A stretch of DNA of 64,000 bases from Lysinibacillus sp. FJAT-14745 (GCF_001275675.1 NZ_LITM01000002.1:714402-778401); one strand, 5' to 3'. Positions 1 to 9,365 are shown, counted from the first letter of the stretch. The notes: a model not told the origin generated them from the sequence alone. A program made the numbers and translations.

Positions 1-126
1 TTTCGTGCCTGGAATATATTACAGAAAATTCAGTTTAAACGTTAGTGTGGAATTATTTTAATGCGACACTAGTGATAGTTTTTATAACTTTTAATCTCAC
101 CTATTCCTGTACACACGCCGCCAAGC

Positions 127-1338
127 ATGAAAGGAATGGACAAGGTGAAATTATATAAATCAACAAAAGAACCTGAAATTTATCACTATTTCAATGCAAA
201 CAAAGAGAAATTGTGGATGTTTCGGCATAAGTATTATGATTCGTCTGGGAAGCGGAAAGAGAAGAAGAAAAGTGGTTTTAAAACAGAAAAAGCAGCATTG
301 AAAGCCCTACTGGAATTGAAGGCTTCAACGCTGCGAGGTGAAACTAAACATATAGAAAATGATAACCTAACTGTCGGACAATGGCTAGATATGTGGTATG
401 AAACCAATCAAAAAAAGTGGAAAATTGCTTCACAGAAACAACGTGAAATGGCTATTCGTTTACAAATGAAGCCATTAATCGGTCATTTAAAACTACAACA
501 GCTAACAAAAGCGATATATCAAAAACATTACATTAATGAATTAGAAAAGAAATATAAACCTAGTACGGTCAGATTACTTCACGATTTATTTAAAATTGCT
601 ATCAATGCAGCGGTAGAAGATGAAATCCTAACACGGAATAAATTGCATGGAACTGTCTTGCCTTCTCTAAGAGGAAAAGAAGCAGATAAAAATTATCTTA
701 CACCTGAGCAGTTAGGTTTATTACTAAATCATATCAAGCAACACGAAGATATTGCCTATTACAGTTTATTTTTAACGATTGCTTATACTGGTATGCGTAA
801 AGGTGAGGCATTGGGGCTTCAATGGCGGAATATCGACTTTACAAAACAAACGATTACCATTGAGCGTCATAGAGGTAGTAATGGTGTAGACTCTACGAAA
901 ACAAAGAATAGTGAGCGTACCATTAAAATAGATGAAGTTGTTTTGCAGCAGTTGAAGAGTTATCGAACAGCTGTTAAAGCGCTGTTGTTGTCACATGGTC
1001 GGAAATTACATGACGATATTACGAAAGATGATTCCTTTATTTTTATATCACCTAATACTATCGAACCATTTGCTTCTACAGGATTAAATGCCACTTTTAA
1101 CCGTATTGTAGCAACAGTTGGGTTGCCAGCTACCACTATACATGGTTTACGGCACACACACGCTACAATTTTGATGAATAATGAAATTCCTGTGAAAGCC
1201 ATTGCCGAACGATTAGGGAATACGCCTGAAATAATCCATACAACATACGGGCATGTATTGAAAGAGATGGAAGATAAAATTATCGACATATTTGACCGTG
1301 CTATTGGAAATGGGGCTAAAAGTGGGGCTAGCTCATAG
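127..1338 (+). CDS. Phage/ICE-type tyrosine recombinase (integrase)
   Basis: Site-specific recombinase expected to integrate or excise a mobile element. The order is an N-terminal arm-binding (AP2-like) region (about residues 10-70), a SAM-like core-binding domain (about 80-180) and the catalytic domain. Visible catalytic residues are Arg in TGMRKGEALGLQW (about 226), His and Arg in HGLRHTHATIL (about 340) and the nucleophile Tyr374 in TTYGHV. At 403 aa it has the usual length of Tn916/phage integrases. A GTG at 145 has a better-spaced AAAGGA, so the true start may be there. No excisionase, repressor or other phage gene lies within the window to the right; an element could extend to the left, outside the view. 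Confidence 0.93.
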   Translation: MKGMDKVKLYKSTKEPEIYHYFNANKEKLWMFRHKYYDSSGKRKEKKKSGFKTEKAALKALLELKASTLRGETKHIENDNLTVGQWLDMWYETNQKKWKIASQKQREMAIRLQMKPLIGHLKLQQLTKAIYQKHYINELEKKYKPSTVRLLHDLFKIAINAAVEDEILTRNKLHGTVLPSLRGKEADKNYLTPEQLGLLLNHIKQHEDIAYYSLFLTIAYTGMRKGEALGLQWRNIDFTKQTITIERHRGSNGVDSTKTKNSERTIKIDEVVLQQLKSYRTAVKALLLSHGRKLHDDITKDDSFIFISPNTIEPFASTGLNATFNRIVATVGLPATTIHGLRHTHATILMNNEIPVKAIAERLGNTPEIIHTTYGHVLKEMEDKIIDIFDRAIGNGAKSGASS

Positions 1339-1382
1339 CTAACCCCCATTCAAAGCGCATTATATAGGCATTAACATAGCCT

Positions 1383-2117
1383 TTAAGATTCTAGTACATT
1401 TAAAATAGCATCAAGATCATTGACAGCAATATCTAGGCGTTCCTTTGCCTCAATATTTTGCTGTTTTAATTGACTAAACTCTAGCAAATTTTTCTCATGC
1501 TTTAATTTGATAGAAGACAAGCGTTCAATTCGCGATTCTACCTTTTCAATAGCTTGCTCACAAACAGCTGTCCATAGCTTTTCTGAATGCTGCATTTCAG
1601 TCGTTGATGGGTTGTGTTGGCGCATAATTCGTGCATATACTGCTTCGATTTGTTCAATTAGTTCTGAATAAAAATGTCGCTCAACACGAGTTGTTTGGAA
1701 TGTTGGGTGCTCTACCTCTTTTGCATATGGGGTAATTTGACGTAGCAGCTTTCCAGCATTTTCTCCAAAACCATGTGATAAATTCAATACATTCATTAAC
1801 TGTAAAAGTAAACGAATTTCTTCTAAATTAATAAGCTGTGAATCGATGCTTTCCTTTACCTTTAAGGATTCCATATAGCGTCGATCAAAGTGCTCAATTT
1901 CACCATTGCGTTGTTCTACTAAATGATCACCTGCATTGTCTTTTAAGCTTTTAATATAGCGAATTGCATGGCTTTTTAGCTCTTCCATCGATAGCAAGTT
2001 ATCATTGTCTTGTTGTGGCTTTCCTCGTTGAACATACGCAAATGCATCCATTTTTTTGGGCCATTGTGCTGCTGGGGTTTCTTCTGAGACATTATAGCGT
2101 ATATAAATTCCGTGCAT
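1383..2117 (-). CDS. Coiled-coil protein of unknown function
   Basis: I do not recognise the family. The product is soluble, about 244 aa, highly charged, and predicted by eye to be mostly helical, with heptad-like stretches in the C-terminal third (leucines among Lys/Glu/Gln, about 180-244). There is no signal peptide or membrane segment. The ATG at 2117 is preferred over upstream candidates because GGAGG sits 7 bases before it; an upstream in-frame start at 2144 lacks such a site. It converges with the integrase gene, 44 bases apart, and could be element cargo or the host gene at the insertion site. Confidence 0.7.
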   Translation of the reverse strand: MHGIYIRYNVSEETPAAQWPKKMDAFAYVQRGKPQQDNDNLLSMEELKSHAIRYIKSLKDNAGDHLVEQRNGEIEHFDRRYMESLKVKESIDSQLINLEEIRLLLQLMNVLNLSHGFGENAGKLLRQITPYAKEVEHPTFQTTRVERHFYSELIEQIEAVYARIMRQHNPSTTEMQHSEKLWTAVCEQAIEKVESRIERLSSIKLKHEKNLLEFSQLKQQNIEAKERLDIAVNDLDAILNVLES

Positions 2118-2235
2118 TCCATATCCTCCAAGTCCATTAAACAAGTATCTCTAAAGAGAGTAAATCGAATTCGCCATTTTTTCAAGTAAAAAACTTTTAA
2201 AGATTGAAAATCTTTCTTTTGAACAGTAATTCAAA

Positions 2236-2265
2236 AATCCTGAATAGTCGATACTATTCAGGATT
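2236..2265 (-). terminator. Rho-independent terminator
   Basis: A perfect 13-bp stem (AATCCTGAATAGT and its complement around a CGAT loop) is followed on the minus strand by TTTTT. It lies just downstream of the phnE remnant and was probably that transcript's terminator. Confidence 0.75.
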
Positions 2266-2300
2266 GCCTCATTTTTTATCAAGATAAAAATTTTACCACT

Positions 2301-2777
2301 TTATCCTCTGACAAGCTTTGTTCGTATACGGTTTGAAACATACTCCACGACTAAAATAAGCAACATTAGTCCCAATAAAATAGCTCTTACCTCTGACCAC
2401 TTATAGGCATTCATAGCAAAAATAAGTGGTGCTCCTATTCCGCCAGCTCCAACTAGGCCGAGTACTGTTGCATCACGCAAATTCATATCAAAACGGTAGA
2501 TCACAATAGATAAAAATAATGCCGTGAGCTGAGGCCATATTCCAAATCGGATCTTCTCCATTAATGTGCAGCGGATAGCCTCCATTGACTCAAGTACACC
2601 TTTATCTAAGTCCTCAATTACATATACATATAGCTTTGCTAGCATTCCGATAGACGTCAATGACATTGTTAGCACACCTGCAAATGGGCCAGGACCTGTT
2701 ACCCTGATGAACATAAGTCCGTAAACGATTGCTGGAATAGTGCGGATGACGATTAATAACAAAAATAATAGCAACAA
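2301..2777 (-). pseudogene. phnE: PhnE-type phosphonate ABC permease, 5'-truncated
   Basis: This is the C-terminal 158 or so residues of a phosphonate transport permease; the family is usually about 260-270 aa. Visible are hydrophobic segments near residues 1-20, 30-50, 85-100 and 130-148, the permease loop (ESMEAIRCTLMEKIRFGIWPQL) and the conserved stretch RDATVLGLVGAGGIGAPL. The frame stays open to about 2790, where the sequence changes to an unrelated gene on the other strand, so the N-terminal half with the first membrane segments is gone. No phnC or phnD remains beside it. It is probably non-functional. Confidence 0.85.
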
Positions 2778-3281
2778 ATTCGCCCTGCTCTATTTGAGCG
2801 TGGTGGCTTAAAACAAGAGGTAACGATTCGTGATATTGTTACAAATTATATTTACGAAAATACATTAAAAGTTCTTCGTTTATCAGGGCTCGACATCTTA
2901 CTCGCCCTTGAACAGTCAGCGACTTATTTTACTGTAGAGGCGGGAGAACTGAAAGTAGCCGAGTCTTTTCTTTATCCTAAAGCACAGCCTTATAATTATG
3001 ACATGTGGGAAGGTATCGAATATATTTTTGATATTTCAAAGCCTATTGGTGAGCGTGTAACTAAGCTTACTATCAATGGTGAGCCTATAAAGATGGATGA
3101 AGAATTCGACGTTGTGATGAGTAGCTATCGTGCAACTGGGGCAGGAAATTTTGATTTTTTAAGAAACCGTCCTGTCGTGAAGGAAATACAAATTGATATA
3201 ACGGAGCTAATTGCAGATTATATTTTAAAACACCCATTTATTCATGCAACATGTAATAAAAATTGGCAGGTAACGTTCTAG
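2772..3281 (+). pseudogene. 5'-nucleotidase/2',3'-cyclic phosphodiesterase, C-terminal fragment
   Basis: From a stop at 2769 the frame is open to 3281 and reads as the end of the 5'-nucleotidase C-terminal domain (YfkN/CpdB family): RPALFERGGLKQEVTIRDIV, then PYNYDMWEGIEYIFDISKP, IGERVTKLTINGEPI and the terminal YRATGAGNFDFL. The metallophosphatase domain and signal peptide, normally 400 or more residues ahead, are missing. The first ATG (3003) is internal to the domain. The break coincides with the break in phnE on the other strand. Confidence 0.85.
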
Positions 3282-3284
3282 CAA

Positions 3285-3358
3285 AAAAAAATTCGCTATT
3301 TTCCTGTAGGAGGATCCACCTTGGATTGCTGTCCTACAGGAGTATGGCGAAATTTTTT
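3285..3358. terminator. Long bidirectional stem-loop terminator
   Basis: Outer arms A-rich + TTCGC and GCGAAATTTTTT enclose an inner stem CCTGTAGG/CCTACAGG. It lies between the convergent nucleotidase remnant (+) and GNAT gene (-), with U-runs on both sides. Confidence 0.7.
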
Positions 3359-3372
3359 ATCGTTCACCCTAA

Positions 3373-4164
3373 TTAAGAATCTTGTCGTATTTGATGAATG
3401 CTTTTTCCCTCGGTAAAGGCATGAATGGATTCAATTTTACCTACTGATTTGAAATTGGCTTTGTCATAGACCTTGGCAACCTGTTCATTGATAGGCAAAA
3501 TCCACAGATAATCTAACCCCTGCTTTACCGACTCTTGCTGAATATGCTGCAGAATATACCCAATCAAACCTCGACCTCGATGGCTTTCAAGTGTTGCTAC
3601 ACTCTCGACTCTCCCTTGATTTCCTGAGACGAAAATATTGGCAGTACAGCAAGCTGTGCCATCCAATCTTAATAAATAATACGTAAAATGCGGAGAATGA
3701 TATGTTTCCTCAAAAGCTTTTTTGATTAATGCAGGCTCCCCAAATGTAGAAATGCTCATTTCTACAGCTAATGCTTCCTCCATATTTGCATCTGTTACAC
3801 GTTCAATTTGTATGGCTGGATTATGAGCTAATTGCGAGTATTCACCATTCCAACACTGTACATCATCAGTAAAGCTTTCATATTGAAAGCCATGATTCTC
3901 CAATGCTTCTATACATGACTGATTTTCCTCAAGATTGTATAAATACAATCTTGGTACGAGAGATTTTGACTGATAGAAACTCTTGATTTTCTTTAAAAAC
4001 ATATTTGGCTCGGCAATCTTCTTCCAAATGTGTGCATGATTGGCGTCGTAATATGTTGGTATTTCCTTATTGTAAAATAATATACCTTCGTTACATGTTT
4101 CCATCTCACTAAAACTTTTAATATAATCCTTATCTAACTGCATGATATGCTCAATTTTATGCAT
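3373..4164 (-). CDS. GNAT family N-acetyltransferase
   Basis: About 263 aa. The C-terminal half is a GNAT fold: the beta-4/alpha-3 acetyl-CoA loop appears as VATLESHRGRGLIGYILQHI (Q/R-x-x-G-x-G/A-like RGRGLIG), followed by WILPINEQVAKVYDKANFKSVGKI, the usual last helix-strand. The N-terminal half resembles the duplicated, weaker GNAT-like lobe of two-lobed enzymes. The ATG at 4164 is chosen because GGGAGG stands 8-9 bases upstream. It overlaps the ABC-F stop codon by 8 bases, so the two are translationally coupled. Substrate unknown. Pairing with an ABC-F gene suggests, but does not prove, a drug-related role. Confidence 0.85.
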   Translation of the reverse strand: MHKIEHIMQLDKDYIKSFSEMETCNEGILFYNKEIPTYYDANHAHIWKKIAEPNMFLKKIKSFYQSKSLVPRLYLYNLEENQSCIEALENHGFQYESFTDDVQCWNGEYSQLAHNPAIQIERVTDANMEEALAVEMSISTFGEPALIKKAFEETYHSPHFTYYLLRLDGTACCTANIFVSGNQGRVESVATLESHRGRGLIGYILQHIQQESVKQGLDYLWILPINEQVAKVYDKANFKSVGKIESIHAFTEGKSIHQIRQDS

Positions 4165-5956
4165 CTTTTGTTCCTCCCTCAATCCACTTTTCATATAAAT
4201 CCTCTAGCTGCCGTTCAAGCTTTTGACGTTGCTCCATAGCAAGTGTTGGCTCCTTTAATCTCATTTCGAGCTTTTCAATTTGTTCTTCAATTGGTATCTC
4301 TTTTTTAACAGCATAGGATTTTTCAGGTACTTCTTTTAGTACTGGTTCTTTTACTATTTCTAAGCGTTTTTGCCTTGCCCATTCATAATCGCCTTCAAAT
4401 ACTTGAATCGTTTCGTGCTCAATCCATGCAACTTTAGTAAAAATCTTTTGTAAAAAATAACGGTCATGTGAGACGCCAATAATGGTTCCTTCAAAGGACT
4501 CCAGTGTATCCTCCAATACCTCTCTCGCTTCAATATCTAAATGGTTGGTTGGTTCATCTAGCATTAATAAATTAATATCCTCATGCATTAACTGCGCTAG
4601 ACGTAAGCGCATTTTTTCTCCGCCACTTAAATCCTTTACTTTTTTAAAAACGTCATAGCCATAAAATAAAAACTGAGCAAGAATATGACGTGCCTCAGCC
4701 TCAGACACAGAGACGCTCTCACGAAAGGCATCTATTAAGCGAATGGCAGGATTTTTATGCTCAAATTGCTGTGAAAGGTAGCCAATTTTAACACTTCCGC
4801 CGACATGACAAACACCGTCATTAGGTTCAACCTCACCTAACATCATTTTTAATAACGTTGATTTTCCACTGCCATTGCCACCAACAATCGCCAGTCGTTC
4901 TCCGAAGTAAACCGCTAAATTACTTTCTTTAAATAATGGTTTCTCAAATGCATGGCTAATGCCCTTCATTTGTACAACTTCTTTCCCACTACGCTCAGCC
5001 ATCGTTAACGCCAAATTCATTTTCTTTTTCGTTGAAGGCTTCTTCACACGCTCTATACGGGCTAGTGCTTTTTCCATACTTTTAGCACGACGATGCAAGC
5101 CAGCGTTTGGCGGATTCGCTTCATTGGCCCATTGCTTTAAGCGCTTTATAGTTTCCTGCATTTTTTTAATTTTCTTTTGCTGTTCTTCGTATTGAGCAAA
5201 TTGCTGTTCAAGCTTAGCTTCCTTTTGTTCAATAAATGCATCGTAATTGCCAATATACGTAAATGCCTCTCCATCTTCAATTTCAATTATTTTTTGAGCC
5301 ATTTGATTCATAAAGTGGCGATCATGTGAGACTGCAATAACAATTCCTGCAAAGTTTCGTACATAATTTTCTAGCCATTCAATTGCCTGCATATCTAAAT
5401 GGTTTGTCGGTTCATCTAATAGCAAAATAGACGGATTACTTAACAGGATTTGCCCAAGCATCACCTTCGTTTTCTCCCCACCACTTAGGCTACTAAAAGG
5501 TTGTTCAAGCAATGGTGTTATACCTAGACCGTTTGCAATCATCGCTAATTGCGCATCAATTTCATAGCCACCCAGCAGCATAAACTGTTCCTGCACATGG
5601 CCATATTGCTGAAGTACCTTATCTGTAACAGTTAACTGCATTTCCTGCTCCAGCTTTGTCATTTTTGCCTTTAATGCATAAATTTCCGCAAATGCTTCTT
5701 CCAGCACTTCCTTCACTGAGAACAAAGGATACTGTGGAATTTGATGTAAATAACCAATCGTCGCTTCCTTACTTTTTATGATTCGTCCCTTATCTGGCGT
5801 ATCCAACCCAGCTAGTAACTGTAATAAAGTCGTTTTCCCACTGCCATTCACGCCAACAATAGCAACATGCTCACTTGTATTTACTTCTAATTGAAGCCCT
5901 TCAAATAAAACATTTCCACCAATATTTTTTTCTATTTGTTCAGCCTTAATTTGCAT
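4157..5956 (-). CDS. ABC-F family ATPase, possible ribosomal protection protein
   Basis: The protein has 599 aa and two ABC domains but no membrane segments. Domain 1 has Walker A VNGSGKTT (about 37), signature LSGGEK (about 155) and LLLDEPTNHLD. Domain 2 has GGNGSGKS (about 355), LSGGEKMRL (about 440) and LLMLDEPTNHLD. The charged interdomain linker (about 245-320) and basic/acidic C-terminal coiled coil fit ABC-F translation factors, some of which protect ribosomes from macrolides, lincosamides or pleuromutilins. The ATG at 5956 follows AAGGAGG-type bases; an in-frame extension to 6040 runs through a terminator and is unlikely to be protein. The leader ORF plus terminator upstream is typical of the resistance subgroup. 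Without comparison, a housekeeping ABC-F remains possible. Confidence 0.88.
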   Translation of the reverse strand: MQIKAEQIEKNIGGNVLFEGLQLEVNTSEHVAIVGVNGSGKTTLLQLLAGLDTPDKGRIIKSKEATIGYLHQIPQYPLFSVKEVLEEAFAEIYALKAKMTKLEQEMQLTVTDKVLQQYGHVQEQFMLLGGYEIDAQLAMIANGLGITPLLEQPFSSLSGGEKTKVMLGQILLSNPSILLLDEPTNHLDMQAIEWLENYVRNFAGIVIAVSHDRHFMNQMAQKIIEIEDGEAFTYIGNYDAFIEQKEAKLEQQFAQYEEQQKKIKKMQETIKRLKQWANEANPPNAGLHRRAKSMEKALARIERVKKPSTKKKMNLALTMAERSGKEVVQMKGISHAFEKPLFKESNLAVYFGERLAIVGGNGSGKSTLLKMMLGEVEPNDGVCHVGGSVKIGYLSQQFEHKNPAIRLIDAFRESVSVSEAEARHILAQFLFYGYDVFKKVKDLSGGEKMRLRLAQLMHEDINLLMLDEPTNHLDIEAREVLEDTLESFEGTIIGVSHDRYFLQKIFTKVAWIEHETIQVFEGDYEWARQKRLEIVKEPVLKEVPEKSYAVKKEIPIEEQIEKLEMRLKEPTLAMEQRQKLERQLEDLYEKWIEGGTKDA

Positions 5957-6001
5957 CGTTTTTTTCCTCCAATGAAACGTGCGAAAAACATCTATAGACA
6001 C

Positions 6002-6034
6002 AAAAAAGACTGCTCGATTAACAAGCAGTCTTTT
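6002..6034 (-). terminator. Leader terminator before the ABC-F gene
   Basis: On the minus strand a 7-bp GC-rich stem (GACTGCT/AGCAGTC) flanked by AAAA and TTTTTT lies 46 bases ahead of the ABC-F start and after the leader ORF. This is the position expected of an attenuator. Loop bases GTTAATCG can pair, with one bulge, with CGAATTAAC at the end of the leader ORF, giving a possible antiterminator. Confidence 0.7.
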
Positions 6035-6060
6035 CCTCATTTGTTTGTGAAAAAGAATGG

Positions 6061-6201
6061 TTAATTCGCTACGTTTGATATTTGATTTTGCTTAAAAATG
6101 GACAGACCTATCCCGTTGTTCGCAAAATCGAAAGTAATCACACGTGCAAAATACATAGCTGTATCCACTTTTACACATGTTTTCGTAGCGTTTTTATTCA
6201 T
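6061..6201 (-). CDS. Putative 46-aa leader peptide of the ABC-F attenuator
   Basis: ATG at 6201 is preceded by GGAGGTGAAAAGGG, one of the best ribosome binding sites in the region. The peptide starts MNKNATKTCVKVDTAMYFAR and ends KQNQISNVAN. It lies between the likely promoter region and the leader terminator. Bases CGCTACG in codons 4-6 are complementary to CGTAGCG in the last codons, so the ORF itself can fold end to end. Translation stalling would open this fold. I infer a regulatory, not enzymatic, role. Confidence 0.6.
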   Translation of the reverse strand: MNKNATKTCVKVDTAMYFARVITFDFANNGIGLSIFKQNQISNVAN

Positions 6202-6359
6202 CCCTTTTCACCTCCGTTCAATATAATTATATTTATATTACCATAATTCAGTGAATTTGGAAAAGGAAAATTTTTCACTTCCGAATTTTTATGAATATTC
6301 AATACTCTTACTAGCTATATACTAATATAAAAATAGAAATATTTTTCTATATTATTTCG

Positions 6360-6385
6360 TTAATTAGTCATTTTTTCGCGGATAT
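6360..6385 (+). promoter_or_regulatory. Candidate sigma-D (motility) promoter of the chemoreceptor gene
   Basis: TTAA, 14 bases, then GCGGATAT closely match the sigma-D consensus TAAA-N14-16-GCCGATAT. It lies 68 bases before the MCP start, as expected for a flagellar-regulon chemoreceptor. Confidence 0.45.
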
Positions 6386-6452
6386 ACGAAAAAATTTCAT
6401 GGTATATTAGTCTTACTTTATATTATGAGGGTAAAAATACGGAGGAACATTT

Positions 6453-8147
6453 ATGAAAAAATTAAGTATGCAAAACAAAATGAGCTTATTAATTGTCGCA
6501 ATCATTGCATTCGTAATTATTGCAATCGGTCTAGTCAATACAAACGAAATGAAAACAACATTGCAAGCAGAATATAATACTCGTCTCACTCAAATTTTTG
6601 ATTTAAGCGTACATAATTTGGATCAAACATTGCCAGGCAAATGGCATTTAAAAAACGGGGATCTTTACAAGGGAGATGCTAAAATAGCTAACGAAACAGC
6701 TATCATTGATAAATTAGGTGAATTATCTCAAGCAGCAATCACTATTTTTGCTCAAGATACACGCATTAATACAAATATTGTAGTGGATGGAAAGCGTGCG
6801 ATTGGGACAACCGCTGATCCTAAAGTAGCAGAAACCGTGTTAACGCAAGGAAAAAGTTATACAGGTACTGCTGAAGTTGTCGGCGAACCCTATTTAACAA
6901 AATATGAGCCCATTAAAAATGCGGGTGGGGAAACAATTGGTATGATATTTGCAGGAGTGCCTTCTTCTGAAATTGATGCAGTGGCTCAAAAAATGCTACT
7001 TAAAATGTGTTTCCTTACAATTATCGCAGCCATTATCGCTGTTTTTGCAGGTATTTTATTCGTACGAGGGATTGTTAAGCCTTTAAAGCATTTAAACACT
7101 CAGCTCGAAACAATTTCAGCTGGGAAGGGTGATTTAACACAGGAGCTTGTTGTCAAGTCTAAGGATGAAATCGGTGAACTCGCAAATTCCTTCAATGCTA
7201 TGCTCGCCACATTACGTAAAATGATGCAGCAAGTCGATAAAACAGCAAATCAAGTATCTGCCTCATCAGCTGAATTATCTGCAACAGCGAGCTCTACAAC
7301 ATCAACAACTGAAAATTTAACGGCCAATATGCAAGAACTAGCGAGTGGAGCAAGCACACAAAAACATAGTGCTCATGAAAATGTGGAAGCTATGCAGGAT
7401 ATAGCAGGAGGTATTCAACTAGTAACTGAAACAAATAGCGAGGTTTCATCTTATGCATCTGATGCCTTTGTTACTGCTAAGCACGGTGAGGAAACGGCGC
7501 AGAAGATGCAAGTACAAATGCGTGCTATGACAACGGCCGTGCAGGACAGTGCAAATTCTATCACGTCTCTTGATTCATATGCCAACAAAATTGGTGAAAT
7601 TGTTGAGGTTATTCACGCAATAGCTGACCAAACTAATTTACTTGCGCTCAATGCATCCATAGAGGCAGCACGTGCTGGAGAACATGGTAAAGGCTTTGCG
7701 GTTGTAGCTGAAGAAGTTCGTAAACTAGCGGAGCAATCGAAAACATCAGCGGCAGAAATTACCGATACCATTCATACGATGCAGCAGCTAACAAAGGAAG
7801 CAAGTGAGCATATGAAACAAAGTGAACAGGAAGCCGCTTCAAGTGCAGAAATTGTTCATACAACAAGTATCGCTTTTGAAGACATTACATCCAAGGTTTT
7901 ACAAGTAACAAATAAAATTCAAGAGGTTTCAAGTATTGCCGAAGAGCTCTATGCACGAATCGAACAAGCTAATGCTTCCACACAAATTATGGCTGAAATT
8001 GCAGTAGACGCACGAGAGCAATCAAAAGTAGTTACACAAATTGCAGAAGCAAATCTTGAATCCATGGAGGATATCAAAACAGCAGCCTCACAGCTTACTT
8101 ATAATGCAGAGTCACTACAAGATTTAATCCATCAGTTTAAATATTAA
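6453..8147 (+). CDS. Methyl-accepting chemotaxis protein with Cache-type sensor
   Basis: A 564-aa transmembrane chemoreceptor. Membrane segment 1 lies at about 12-30. The extracellular Cache-like domain (about 34-183) contains [12 protein letters not shown] and [19 protein letters not shown], typical of the single-Cache/Cache_3-Cache_2 type that binds small organic acids or amino acids. Segment 2 is at about 186-207, then HAMP (208-262) and a long cytoplasmic signalling helix pair whose conserved tip [20 protein letters not shown] binds CheA/CheW. ATG follows GGAGG at a good distance. The gene is monocistronic, with a possible sigma-D promoter upstream and a terminator downstream. Ligand unknown. 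Confidence 0.95.
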   Translation: MKKLSMQNKMSLLIVAIIAFVIIAIGLVNTNEMKTTLQAEYNTRLTQIFDLSVHNLDQTLPGKWHLKNGDLYKGDAKIANETAIIDKLGELSQAAITIFAQDTRINTNIVVDGKRAIGTTADPKVAETVLTQGKSYTGTAEVVGEPYLTKYEPIKNAGGETIGMIFAGVPSSEIDAVAQKMLLKMCFLTIIAAIIAVFAGILFVRGIVKPLKHLNTQLETISAGKGDLTQELVVKSKDEIGELANSFNAMLATLRKMMQQVDKTANQVSASSAELSATASSTTSTTENLTANMQELASGASTQKHSAHENVEAMQDIAGGIQLVTETNSEVSSYASDAFVTAKHGEETAQKMQVQMRAMTTAVQDSANSITSLDSYANKIGEIVEVIHAIADQTNLLALNASIEAARAGEHGKGFAVVAEEVRKLAEQSKTSAAEITDTIHTMQQLTKEASEHMKQSEQEAASSAEIVHTTSIAFEDITSKVLQVTNKIQEVSSIAEELYARIEQANASTQIMAEIAVDAREQSKVVTQIAEANLESMEDIKTAASQLTYNAESLQDLIHQFKY

Positions 8148-8178
8148 AGCTTGTTCATATCTTTTTATTTCCTAATTT

Positions 8179-8208
8179 AAAGAGGCTGAGAAAATCATCA
8201 GCCTCTTT
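8179..8208. terminator. Bidirectional terminator
   Basis: An 11-bp perfect stem (AAAGAGGCTGA/TCAGCCTCTTT) with an 8-base loop separates the convergent MCP and AbrB-family genes. It overlaps the stop codon of the latter by 2 bases. Confidence 0.8.
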
Positions 8209-9235
8209 ATGTTTTCACTTTTCTCACAAACATTTTAACAAACGGTACGAGGAAAACGGATACAACCAGCACCCTGAAAAGCTGAAATGCGGTGACGATC
8301 GTGACATTTGCATGTACGGAAGCAGCGATAATCCCCATTTGATCAAGCCCGCCTGGTACGATACTTAAAAAGCCTGTTTTAAAATCAAGGCTGTATAAAC
8401 TCTTCATAATAAATGTTAAGCCATAAGCTGCGCCAATAAAGATACCTGCCGATACAAATGCGTAAAACACATGCTTCTTCGATAAATGTAGATCTTCTTT
8501 TTTCAATAAAAGTCCGATGTAAATGCCAAGCATTAGCTGCGCAATATGAAGTAGTGACAATGGCAATTTCGGTACGTCGATCCCTGCTATATTGATACCC
8601 ATCAATAAAAACACTGGGCCAAGCATATGGCCTGTTGGAATTTTCGCCTTTTGCGCCAGCCACCCTGCTACTCCACACATAACAAGTAAAGCTATAAGGC
8701 TCCATGTATACGCCCCGTTGACAACTACGCTAGTTCCCCCAGCTCCTGACACCATTAATGGCACAAAGCCGACGATTAAAAGAACCCGTAATATTTGGAA
8801 GAACGTAATCACGACCATATCCATATCCCCTTGCTCTTCGGCAAAGGCAACAACTTGTGACATGCCACCAGGTACACAGCATGTCAACGCCGTCGCAAAA
8901 TCTAAATCCGTACGTTTTGCAACTAAATAACTAACGCCAAAAAACAATACAATAAATAATATGTTTAAAACAATCATGCTTCCTATAAATTGTTTAATAT
9001 CCTGCACCGCTTCTGGAGTAAAGGCAAAACCAATGGAATAGCCCGCAACGATTAAACCAAAATTACGGAAATATTTATGCCATTTCAATTGTACTTTCGT
9101 CGATAACTGAACAATTAGCACCGCCGCTATAGCTCCAAGTAACCACGGCATAGGAATATGTAATACATTAAATAAAATCGCACCTGTTAAACCAATACAT
9201 AATGTAATAAACATGTGCTTGTCAAAAATAAACAT
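8207..9235 (-). CDS. AbrB-family (PF05145-type) integral membrane protein
   Basis: About 342 aa and almost wholly hydrophobic, with about 10 membrane segments. The two halves repeat the family pattern: PWLLGAIAAVLI near the N-terminus and GHMLGPVFLLMGIN in the middle, plus CCVPGGMSQVVAFAEEQGDMDMV and its counterpart IVPGGLDQMGIIAASVHANV. These internal duplicates are characteristic of the membrane AbrB family, often annotated ammonia monooxygenase-like or aidB-type regulator but probably a transporter. It is unrelated to the DNA-binding AbrB of Bacillus. ATG 9235 follows GAGGGG. Function and substrate unknown. Confidence 0.85.
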   Translation of the reverse strand: MFIFDKHMFITLCIGLTGAILFNVLHIPMPWLLGAIAAVLIVQLSTKVQLKWHKYFRNFGLIVAGYSIGFAFTPEAVQDIKQFIGSMIVLNILFIVLFFGVSYLVAKRTDLDFATALTCCVPGGMSQVVAFAEEQGDMDMVVITFFQILRVLLIVGFVPLMVSGAGGTSVVVNGAYTWSLIALLVMCGVAGWLAQKAKIPTGHMLGPVFLLMGINIAGIDVPKLPLSLLHIAQLMLGIYIGLLLKKEDLHLSKKHVFYAFVSAGIFIGAAYGLTFIMKSLYSLDFKTGFLSIVPGGLDQMGIIAASVHANVTIVTAFQLFRVLVVSVFLVPFVKMFVRKVKT

Positions 9236-9326
9236 AGAAGCAACCCCTCGTGACTGTATCATTCTATTATGCCGTGAACATGCCTATTTTTCTACTTCAT
9301 CACTTTTTTGCAATGTTATATATCGT

Positions 9327-9365
9327 TAAAATTTAACCTCTTATTTATAAAATTTAACCTCTTAT
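9327..9365 (+). promoter_or_regulatory. LytTR-type operator: two direct repeats 21 bp apart
   Basis: TAAAATTTAACCTCTTAT occurs at 9327-9344 and again, identically, at 9348-9365. LytTR regulators bind pairs of imperfect 9-bp direct repeats two helical turns apart, so an exact 21-bp spacing directly ahead of a LytTR gene is strong evidence for autoregulation. Confidence 0.75.

Noticed and set aside
960-1349. Antisense ORF of 129 codons over the integrase gene
   Set aside because: Lies wholly in the coding frame's shadow, has no ribosome site and no recognisable sequence.
5956-6040. ABC-F start at 6040 with a 28-residue extension
   Set aside because: The extension reads through the leader terminator stem and lacks a ribosome site; ATG 5956 has a good one.
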